Of a stretch of 30,740 bases of DNA, positions 22,733 to 29,735 are shown in pieces (the stretch's first letter is position 1; every line of letters begins with the position of its first letter). This stretch comes from an uncultured Christensenella sp. (GTDB lineage: Bacteria > Bacillota > Clostridia > Christensenellales > Pumilibacteraceae): positions 1-30,740 of the forward strand of contig CAJUBY010000022.1 of NCBI GenBank assembly GCA_910585055.1, read 5' to 3'. The translations under genes were made by a program, and so were the position numbers. The notes below the pieces were generated by a model. It was not told the origin of the DNA, made no database searches, and was given only the letters and a program-made list of their open reading frames with translations.

Positions 22733-23080
22733 ATGAATATTGCATTGTTTTTATCTGCCAGCGATTATAAGCTATCGGACGGCGCGTTATACGCTCTTAT
22801 AGGATTTATAATAGTTTTGCTGGTGTTGGCATTGCTCGTCGGGATATTCTATCTTACCGGGTTTTTGTTCCGACATACGCCGCTCGGCAAAGAAAAATTG
22901 TTCGAACGTAAAAAAGGCAGATCGGAAGTAAGTCCGACATCGCACGAAGAATCGGACGACGAAATTATAGCCGCGATCACCGCCGCGATCACGGCGATAT
23001 ACGAAAGCGAATCGGACGGCGGAGAAGTCGTTCCCGGATTTGTGATCCGTCATATAAAACGCAACGGCGTTAAACAATAA
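22733..23080 (+). CDS. OadG-family Na+-pump decarboxylase gamma subunit
   Basis: The gamma subunit anchors the carboxyltransferase to the membrane beta subunit of biotin-dependent Na+ pumps. The ATG at 22733 follows GGAG and gives 115 residues. One membrane helix covers about 18-45, followed by a basic patch (KEKLFERKKGR) and the conserved DDEIIAAITAAITAIYES. The last part (VVPGFVIRHIKRNGVKQ) resembles the C-terminus of clostridial OadG-like proteins. The product is longer than classical OadG (about 80 residues). It lies between the carboxyltransferase and biotin-carrier genes. Confidence 0.86.
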   Translation: MNIALFLSASDYKLSDGALYALIGFIIVLLVLALLVGIFYLTGFLFRHTPLGKEKLFERKKGRSEVSPTSHEESDDEIIAAITAAITAIYESESDGGEVVPGFVIRHIKRNGVKQ

Positions 23081-23103
23081 ATAACAGCTTTTCGGAGGAT
23101 ATT

Positions 23104-23454
23104 ATGCGTAAATTCAATGTGACCGTTAACGGAAAATCGTATTCGGTGGATGTAGAAGAAGTGGGTGGCGGCGCACCTGTTCTGACCTCGGTCTCGCAGG
23201 CACAGACTGCGACGGCAGCTCCCGTGCAAGCCGCGGCAGGCGAAGGAACGGCGATAAAAGCACCCATGCCCGGACTTATTTTGGGGCTTGCGCACAGCAA
23301 CGGCGATACGGTAAAGAAAAACGAAAAGGTCGTCGTGCTCGAGGCGATGAAAATGGAAAACGACGTCAATTCCACAGTCGACGGCGTTATAACTTACGTT
23401 GTCAAGAAAGGCGACAATGTAGATACCGGTGCGGTACTCGCATACGTCAAGTAA
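23104..23454 (+). CDS. biotin carboxyl carrier subunit of the decarboxylase
   Basis: This protein carries biotin between the carboxyltransferase site and the Na+-pumping beta subunit. The 116-residue product starts with a short beta region (KFNVTVNGKSYSVDVEEV) and an Ala/Thr/Gln-rich hinge (about 28-48). It ends with a biotinyl domain (about 49-116) holding EAMKMEN, with the biotinylated Lys at K83. It is the size of the 1.3S transcarboxylase or MmdC-type subunits. TTTCGGAGGATA supplies a strong ribosome-binding site. Since the OadA protein here lacks its own biotinyl domain, this carrier is the obvious partner. Confidence 0.95.
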   Translation: MRKFNVTVNGKSYSVDVEEVGGGAPVLTSVSQAQTATAAPVQAAAGEGTAIKAPMPGLILGLAHSNGDTVKKNEKVVVLEAMKMENDVNSTVDGVITYVVKKGDNVDTGAVLAYVK

Positions 23455-23463
23455 GGTGCGCAG

Positions 23464-24609
23464 ATGAATTTTGTTCAAATGCTTAAAAACCTGTGGGAAA
23501 GCACGGGTTTGATACAGTCGCAATGGCAGAATTACGTTATGATAATCATAGCGTGTGTTTTGCTGTTTGTCGGTATCGGACTTAAAAAGGAGCCGTTACT
23601 GCTAGTTCCGATAGCTTTCGGTATGTTGCTGATCAATATACCGGGCGCGAACGAAATACTTATGAAAGCGCCGACGGATACGGAAGCCGGCGGATTTATG
23701 TATTATGTTTCGCGCGGCGTCAAGTGGGTAATATTTCCGCCGATCATCTTTTTGGGCATAGGCGCAATGACAGATTTCGGTCCGCTTATCGCAAGTCCCA
23801 AAAGCTTTATTTTGGGAGCGGCGGCACAGCTCGGTATATTTGCCACGCTGTTCGGTGCCATGGCTTTGGGTTTTAAGGGTTTCGAAGCCGCGGCTACCGC
23901 CATAATAGGAGGTGCGGACGGTCCTACGTCTATATATGTCGCTACTAAGATGGGTGTGGACAACAGTATGCTTTCCGCTATTACGGTCGCGGCATACTCG
24001 TATATGGCGCTGATCCCCATTATCCAGCCGCCGTTGATGAAACTTCTTACTACAAAAAAAGAGCGTTCCATAAAAATGGAACAGCTCCGTCCCGTTTCCA
24101 AACGCGAAAAGATAGTTTTCCCGATCATCGTAACCATTGTTTGCGGATTGATACTGCCCGATTCGTTGCCGTTGCTCGGTATGCTCATGCTCGGTAATTT
24201 GCTTAAAGAATGTATGGTCACTGATCGTCTTTCGCAGACCGCAAGCAACGGGTTGATGAACGGTATAACGATATTTTTGGGAATAAGCGTCGGTGCCATG
24301 GCTGAAGGTAAGACGTTCCTGGATGTCAATACATTAAAGATAGTCGCGCTCGGACTTCTCGCGTTTTTAATGGGAACATGCGGCGGACTGCTCATGGGCA
24401 AGCTTTTGTGTTTGCTGTCGCACGGCAAAATAAATCCGCTTATCGGAAGCGCGGGCGTTTCCGCGGTGCCCATGGCGGCGCGTGTGTCGCAGACCGTCGC
24501 GCAAAAAGAAGATCCGAATAACTATTTGCTGATGCACGCTATGGGACCCAATGTTGCCGGCGTCATAGGGTCGGCGGTCGCGGCAGGCGTTTTATTATCT
24601 ATTTTCTGA
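23464..24609 (+). CDS. oadB: OadB-family Na+-translocating decarboxylase beta subunit
   Basis: The beta subunit decarboxylates carboxybiotin and exports Na+ across the cytoplasmic membrane. The 381-residue product has about nine to eleven hydrophobic segments. The region IIGGADGPTSIYVATKMG (about 148-165) contains D152, equivalent to the Na+/proton-binding Asp of Klebsiella OadB (Asp203). A later conserved region reads NPLIGSAGVSAVPMAARVSQ. Its length is usual for the MmdB/GcdB/OadB family, whose members cannot be told apart by sequence alone. It starts nine bases after the biotin carrier gene. Confidence 0.95.
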   Translation: MNFVQMLKNLWESTGLIQSQWQNYVMIIIACVLLFVGIGLKKEPLLLVPIAFGMLLINIPGANEILMKAPTDTEAGGFMYYVSRGVKWVIFPPIIFLGIGAMTDFGPLIASPKSFILGAAAQLGIFATLFGAMALGFKGFEAAATAIIGGADGPTSIYVATKMGVDNSMLSAITVAAYSYMALIPIIQPPLMKLLTTKKERSIKMEQLRPVSKREKIVFPIIVTIVCGLILPDSLPLLGMLMLGNLLKECMVTDRLSQTASNGLMNGITIFLGISVGAMAEGKTFLDVNTLKIVALGLLAFLMGTCGGLLMGKLLCLLSHGKINPLIGSAGVSAVPMAARVSQTVAQKEDPNNYLLMHAMGPNVAGVIGSAVAAGVLLSIF

Positions 24610-24666
24610 TACTGCGTATTTAAAAAGACCGGTGACGGAACCAACGTAATTTAAACGGAGTCAATT

Positions 24667-26064
24667 ATGTCAAAAGTCAAAATTATGGAAACGATACTGC
24701 GCGACGCGCATCAATCCCAAGCGGCTACGCGTATGCGTACGGACGAAATGTTGCCGGCGGCGAAAATGCTCGACGAAGTGGGGTTTTATGCGCTGGAAGC
24801 GTGGGGCGGCGCGACGTTCGATTCGTGTTTGCGCTATCTCGACGAAGATCCGTGGGACAGACTTCGCGCTTTGCGCAAAGCTATACCGAATACTAAACTT
24901 CAAATGCTTTTCCGCGGTCAAAACATTCTCGGGTACAAGCATTATGCCGACGATGTCGTCGACGAGTTTTGCAGGCTGTCGCTTAAAAACGGCATAGACG
25001 TTATACGTATATTCGATGCTCTCAACGATATACGTAATATGAAACAGGCGATCGACAGCACCAAAAAGTACGGAGGTACGGTCGAAGCGGCGCTGTGCTA
25101 TACTACAAGCAAAGTCCATACTATTGAATATTTCGTCGATCTCGCCGTTCAGCTCGAAAAGATGGGCGCCGATATAATTTGCATAAAAGATATGGCAAAT
25201 CTGCTGTTACCGTACACAGTATACGAACTTGTTTCCAGGATAAAGGATAAAGTAAAGATCCCCGTTCATCTTCACACGCACAACACTGCCGGAACGGGAG
25301 ATATGGTCAACCTGAAAGCCATAGAGGCGGGATGCGACATAGTCGACACAGCGCTTTCGCCGCTTGGAAACGGTACAAGTCAACCGGCTACCGAATCGTT
25401 GGTTGCGTCTTTGCAGGGTACCGAATACGATACGGGGCTGGATTTGGATAAATTAAACAAATGCACGGTCTATTTCCGTAATATAGCTGAAAGGCTTACA
25501 GCCGACGGCATTCTTAATCCCAAGGTCCTTAAGGTGGATGTAAACGCGCTTATTTATCAGGTCCCCGGCGGAATGCTCAGTAATCTTATAAGCCAGCTTA
25601 AGCAGCAAAACGCTTCGGACAGACTTACGGAAGTTTTGGAAGAGGTTCCCAGAGTGCGCGCCGATCTCGGTTATCCGCCGTTGGTAACGCCCAGTTCGCA
25701 GATCGTGGGAACACAGGCGGTATTGAACGTACTTTCGGGCGAACGGTACAGATCCGTTACCAAAGAGACCAAAGGCGTTGTTGCGGGCGAATACGGAAAG
25801 CTTCCCGTCGAGCCTGATCGAGCGATAATCAAAAAGATAATAGGCGACGCTCCGCGTATTACATGCCGTCCTGCGGACAATATCGCGCCCGAGCTTGATA
25901 AATACCGTAAGGAGATCGAGGAGTACGCGATACAGGAAGAGGACGTTTTGACTTACGCGTTATTTCCGCAACTTGCATTGCCGTTCTTTAAAAAACGTGA
26001 GGCAAAGCTGCACGGCATCGACAAGGCTATTTGCGAAAAAGACAGTTTGGTCCAGCCTATATGA
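24667..26064 (+). CDS. oadA: oxaloacetate decarboxylase alpha / pyruvate carboxyltransferase subunit without biotinyl domain
   Basis: This DRE-TIM barrel enzyme transfers CO2 between oxaloacetate/pyruvate and biotin. The 465-residue product has ILRDAHQSQAATRMRT (10-25) with the catalytic D13, the carbamylated Lys candidate K174 in IKDM, the metal ligands H203 and H205 (HLHTHNTAGTGD), and the conserved carboxylase (PYC_OADA) domain from about 290 on. Classical OadA has a further 120 residues ending in a biotinyl domain; here biotin is on the separate carrier, as in the 5S subunit of transcarboxylase. CGGAG precedes the ATG after a 57-base gap. Its stop overlaps the surE ATG (ATGA). Confidence 0.94.
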   Translation: MSKVKIMETILRDAHQSQAATRMRTDEMLPAAKMLDEVGFYALEAWGGATFDSCLRYLDEDPWDRLRALRKAIPNTKLQMLFRGQNILGYKHYADDVVDEFCRLSLKNGIDVIRIFDALNDIRNMKQAIDSTKKYGGTVEAALCYTTSKVHTIEYFVDLAVQLEKMGADIICIKDMANLLLPYTVYELVSRIKDKVKIPVHLHTHNTAGTGDMVNLKAIEAGCDIVDTALSPLGNGTSQPATESLVASLQGTEYDTGLDLDKLNKCTVYFRNIAERLTADGILNPKVLKVDVNALIYQVPGGMLSNLISQLKQQNASDRLTEVLEEVPRVRADLGYPPLVTPSSQIVGTQAVLNVLSGERYRSVTKETKGVVAGEYGKLPVEPDRAIIKKIIGDAPRITCRPADNIAPELDKYRKEIEEYAIQEEDVLTYALFPQLALPFFKKREAKLHGIDKAICEKDSLVQPI

Positions 26065-26804
26065 GAATATTGTTTACGAACGACGACGGCTGCGGTTCGC
26101 AAGGACTGCATGCCGTCGCCGATTTATTTAAGAACGAACACGATATAGTTGTTGTTGCGCCGAGCGATCAAAGATCGGCTTTTTCTCATTCCATTTCGCT
26201 GATGCCTTTGACCGTCGGTTGTAAAAAGATCGATGGCTACGGTTATCCCGTCTATGCTATCGACGGTACCCCGGCGGACTGTGTTAAATTTGCCCGATCG
26301 CGTCTGTTTGAGCAGCCCGATATAGTGGTTTCCGGAATAAACAAAGGCGGAAATCTCGGCAGCGACGTAATGTATTCGGGTACGGTTTCCGCCGCGGCCG
26401 AGGCGGCGCATCTTGGTTTTCGCGCGGTGGCATTATCGTTGAATAATAAAGATGCGACCGATAGCGACTATAAGCTTTTCGCGGCTTTTTTCAAAAAGAA
26501 CTTCGGGATTCTTACATCTGCGGAATTGCCTTGTAAGACGTTTTTGAATATCAACTGTCCCGAAGGCGTGCCGCGCGGCGTGAAGACGGTGCGGATGAAT
26601 ACACAGGAAACATATTTCGATTCGTACGACGAAATAGACAGCAATATGTACGTTCTTAACGGACGGCGCTGTTACGACGGGTTGAACCGAGATACGGACG
26701 AATGGTTTTGTCATGACGGGTTTATAACCGTAACGCCTCTGTCGATCGATCGTACCGATTACAACACTCTGGAAAGAATTTCGAAGGTTCGGTTTGAGTT
26801 ATGA
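26061..26804 (+). CDS. surE: 5'/3'-nucleotidase SurE
   Basis: SurE is a metal-dependent nucleoside monophosphate phosphatase. The start is the ATG at 26061, overlapping the oadA stop; an upstream in-frame start would fall inside oadA. The 247-residue product has the metal site NDDG (7-10), VVAPSDQRSAFSHSIS, the family signature SGINKGGNLGSDVMYSGTVSAAAEA, and LNINCP. It has the usual length. No ribosome-binding site is evident, so translation probably depends on coupling to oadA. The link to the decarboxylase looks like shared transcription rather than shared function. Confidence 0.95.
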   Translation: MRILFTNDDGCGSQGLHAVADLFKNEHDIVVVAPSDQRSAFSHSISLMPLTVGCKKIDGYGYPVYAIDGTPADCVKFARSRLFEQPDIVVSGINKGGNLGSDVMYSGTVSAAAEAAHLGFRAVALSLNNKDATDSDYKLFAAFFKKNFGILTSAELPCKTFLNINCPEGVPRGVKTVRMNTQETYFDSYDEIDSNMYVLNGRRCYDGLNRDTDEWFCHDGFITVTPLSIDRTDYNTLERISKVRFEL

Positions 26805-28006
26805 GAATTGCCGTGATTGGCGGAGGCGTTGCGGGACTTACCGCTGCCGGAAGCGCCGTCGGCGCCGAAGTCGTTATATTCGAGCACACCGAAAAAGTCG
26901 GAAAAAAGATTTATATAACAGGCAAGGGCAGATGTAATTTTACCAATATCTGCGACTGTCAGACTTTTTTGCAAAATGTTGTCAGCAACGCGGCGTTTTT
27001 GCGGTCGGCGATATATAGGTTTCCGCCTCGGTCGGCGGTGGAGCTTTTGGAAAAAAACGGTTGCAAAACAAAAACTGAACGCGGCCGCCGTGCATTTCCC
27101 GTATCGGATAAAGCCAGTGACGTTACGAAAGCTCTTATTTCTTATGCGCGCGGCAACGGCGCGGATATCCGATTGGACTGCGATGTCATAGGCATAAGCG
27201 CAGTGTCGGACGGATTCGAAGTCAAGTTAAAAAGCGGCGTTTCGGAATATTTCGACAAAGTGATATTGTGTACCGGCGGCAAAAGCTATCCGGTAACCGG
27301 ATCCGACGGCAGAGCGTATGATATAGCCGCAGCGTTTGGGCATCGCATAGTCGAGCCTGTACCGTCACTGACTGATATAATAACAAAAGAAGACATTTCC
27401 GCCGCCGAAGGGCTTACTTTAAAAAACATAACGCTTTCGGCAGACGGGATAAAGCCGATCTTCGGGGATATAATGATCACCGACCGCGGTATATCAGGCC
27501 CTGCAACATTGACTTTATCCGCATATACTTCGCGTCGGAAATATCCGTTTAAAATATTTTTGGATCTCAAGCCTGCACTGACGGACGGTGAGCTGGATGA
27601 CAGGCTCGTTCGGGATTTCGGCGGCATGCTGAACAAACAATTTAAAAATGCGCTTGATTTACTGTTGCCAAAATCGATAATTGCGTATATAATAGAACAG
27701 TCCGGTGTGCGTCCTGATAAACAGGTAAATTCGATAACCAAAGCCGAACGCCGCGCCGTGGCGGAAACAGTCAAAAATTTCGAACTTACTGCGGTAGGAA
27801 ACGGCGGATTCGGCAGAGCGGTAGTTACAAGCGGCGGCGTGGACGTAAAACAGGTAAACCCTAAAACTATGGAATCCAAGATCGTACGCGGACTGTATTT
27901 CGGCGGTGAAATATTGGATGTGGACGCGCTTACGGGCGGATATAATTTTCACATAGCGCTCGCTACCGGTCATGCGGCCGGAACGGGTGCGTCGGAGTTA
28001 ATATGA
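26801..28006 (+). CDS. BaiN/HI0933-family flavoprotein (NAD(P)/FAD-dependent oxidoreductase)
   Basis: Members bind FAD; some gut clostridial homologues are named BaiN for a proposed role in bile acid dehydroxylation, but most are uncharacterised. The 401-residue product has the N-terminal dinucleotide motif GGGVAG (7-12), GKGRCNFTN (about 43-51), a second FAD-contact CTGGKSYPVTGSDG, DRGISGPATLTLS and the C-terminal GLYFGGEILDVDALTGGYNF. Its length and motifs are normal for the family. It overlaps surE and the AroH-CMK gene with ATGA junctions. The substrate is unknown, and nothing nearby suggests bile acid metabolism. This gene commonly lies upstream of cmk in Clostridia. Confidence 0.92.
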   Translation: MRIAVIGGGVAGLTAAGSAVGAEVVIFEHTEKVGKKIYITGKGRCNFTNICDCQTFLQNVVSNAAFLRSAIYRFPPRSAVELLEKNGCKTKTERGRRAFPVSDKASDVTKALISYARGNGADIRLDCDVIGISAVSDGFEVKLKSGVSEYFDKVILCTGGKSYPVTGSDGRAYDIAAAFGHRIVEPVPSLTDIITKEDISAAEGLTLKNITLSADGIKPIFGDIMITDRGISGPATLTLSAYTSRRKYPFKIFLDLKPALTDGELDDRLVRDFGGMLNKQFKNALDLLLPKSIIAYIIEQSGVRPDKQVNSITKAERRAVAETVKNFELTAVGNGGFGRAVVTSGGVDVKQVNPKTMESKIVRGLYFGGEILDVDALTGGYNFHIALATGHAAGTGASELI

Positions 28007-29016
28007 ACGGCATAATTTCCATTCGCGGAGCAGTCACAGCAGACAACAGCATTTCCGCAATATCGAATGCGGCGGTCAAGCTTGTCGATAGGATCTATTT
28101 TAAAAATAATTTGACAGACGGCAATGTAATAAATATCGTTGTATCGGTAACGGACGATCTTACCGCATTTTCGGCGGCGCGCGCTATACGCGAGAGCGGA
28201 CATAACGTGCCGCTGATGTCGTGCGAGGAACCTAATACGGACGGCGCGTTAAAAGGCTGTATACGCGTAATGGTCACGGCGGTGTCGGATCTTGCGGCTC
28301 ATCATGTTTATTTGAACGGTGCGCGCGTTTTACGCAAAGACTTAACGTCGTCGTATTCCATTGCGCTCGACGGACCTTCCGGTGCAGGCAAAAGCACGGT
28401 TGCCAAAGACGTGGCATCTCGACTGAAGATAACGTATCTCGATACGGGCGCATTGTACCGAGCGCTGGGACTGACCTGTTTAAAAAACGGTACGGATCCT
28501 TCGGACGCCGCCGCGGCGGAAAAATGTTTGGCCGATGCGGTCGTTGCTATCGGTTATACGGACGGGGTCCAGCGTGTAACCGTAAACGGCGCCGACGTTA
28601 CGGCGGAGATACGTACGCCCGAGGTGTCTATGGCGGCGTCTGCGGTTTCGGCGGTTCCGTACGTAAGGAAAAAACTTTTGGGTATACAAAGGGATATCGC
28701 TTCCGAAAACAGTGTCATTTTGGACGGACGGGATATAGGTACGGTAGTTTTACCGAACGCGGAGTTTAAATTTTATTTGACGGCTTCCGCCGAGATCCGT
28801 GCCAAGCGCAGGTTTGACGAATTATTATCCAAAGGGCAGAATGTAACGTACGACTCGGTATTTAACGATGTTATAACACGCGACCGTAACGACAGCACGC
28901 GTAGCGTAGCGCCGTTAAAACGTGCGTACGACGCCGTCGAAATCAATTCCGACGATATGACGGCAAAGCAAGTTGCGGATCTTATAATCCATACGGTTTG
29001 CGGTGACGTGCAATGA
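28003..29016 (+). CDS. fusion of AroH-type chorismate mutase and cytidylate kinase
   Basis: One continuous 337-residue frame encodes two enzymes. Residues 1-116 match monofunctional AroH chorismate mutase (chorismate to prephenate, Phe/Tyr pathway): R8 in IRGAVT, C74, R88 in CIRVM, Y103 in HVYL and R111 in LRKDL correspond to the Bacillus active-site residues Arg7, Cys75, Arg90, Tyr108 and Arg116. Residues 118-337 are a full-length CMP/dCMP kinase (cmk): Walker A GPSGAGKST (124-132), DTGALYRALG, DGRDIGTVVLP and RDRNDSTRSVAPLK. Both domains look intact, with only a few linker residues. GGAG precedes the ATG, which overlaps the flavoprotein stop. plsC follows with an ATGA overlap. Confidence 0.93.
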   Translation: MNGIISIRGAVTADNSISAISNAAVKLVDRIYFKNNLTDGNVINIVVSVTDDLTAFSAARAIRESGHNVPLMSCEEPNTDGALKGCIRVMVTAVSDLAAHHVYLNGARVLRKDLTSSYSIALDGPSGAGKSTVAKDVASRLKITYLDTGALYRALGLTCLKNGTDPSDAAAAEKCLADAVVAIGYTDGVQRVTVNGADVTAEIRTPEVSMAASAVSAVPYVRKKLLGIQRDIASENSVILDGRDIGTVVLPNAEFKFYLTASAEIRAKRRFDELLSKGQNVTYDSVFNDVITRDRNDSTRSVAPLKRAYDAVEINSDDMTAKQVADLIIHTVCGDVQ

Positions 29017-29735
29017 GAGCGTGGTTTTGGTTTTTGAAAATATTTTTGTATCCTTTGGCGCTCATAATTTGTCCGTGGAAGATAATGGATAAACATAAAT
29101 ACAAAAAGTATGCGCGCGGACAGATCATCATATCGAATCATCTGTCGTGGATGGATATTTTATATGTGTATTTCGGATTGCCCGGCGGATTGAAACGCGC
29201 GCTGTCCAAAAAGGAAAATCAAGGCAACGCATTGCAACGCGCATTTATGCACAGCATAGGCGTTGTATTTGTCGACAGAGATAAGCCGGAGCTTTCGGCG
29301 ATGCGTACATGTATCAACGCGCTTAAGAACGGTCATACACTTACGGTTTGTCCGGAGGGTACTCGAAACCGTGTAAACAGGGAACTTCAGCCGTTACATT
29401 CCGGCGCAGCTTTATTCGCTTTAAAGGGCAATGCGCAAGTTGTGCCGTATGTAGTTCATCATAAGGGAAAACTGTTCCGTAGAAATTTTTTGGGCGTTGG
29501 CGATCCCGTCGACCTTTCCGATCTTTACGGAAGCAGGACGGACGAAAATGTTTTAAAAGAGGCAACAGAACGTTTTCGCGCGGCGATGCAGGAAACACTC
29601 GACAGTCTCGATCAGTGGGTAGAAAACAAGGGTTATAAACGGGAAAGGAAAAAACGCCGAGCGGAACGCAAGAGCCTTAAAAACAATTACAAGGCGGCAA
29701 GGAAGGAGTATGTTAAAGGTACTCGTAGCGAATAA
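29013..29735 (+). CDS. plsC: 1-acylglycerol-3-phosphate acyltransferase (PlsC family)
   Basis: PlsC adds the second acyl chain to lysophosphatidic acid at the membrane, making phosphatidic acid. The 240-residue product has an N-terminal hydrophobic anchor (about 4-24), the catalytic HX4D box (SNHLSWMD, H43 and D48), FVDRD (86-90) and the substrate motif CPEGTRNR (113-120). The last 40 residues are strongly basic (RERKKRRAERKSLKNN) and are an extension beyond the catalytic domain, perhaps for membrane contact. The position between cmk and ispH-rpsA is the usual clostridial arrangement. Its end overlaps ispH by 26 bases. Confidence 0.93.
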   Translation: MRAWFWFLKIFLYPLALIICPWKIMDKHKYKKYARGQIIISNHLSWMDILYVYFGLPGGLKRALSKKENQGNALQRAFMHSIGVVFVDRDKPELSAMRTCINALKNGHTLTVCPEGTRNRVNRELQPLHSGAALFALKGNAQVVPYVVHHKGKLFRRNFLGVGDPVDLSDLYGSRTDENVLKEATERFRAAMQETLDSLDQWVENKGYKRERKKRRAERKSLKNNYKAARKEYVKGTRSE

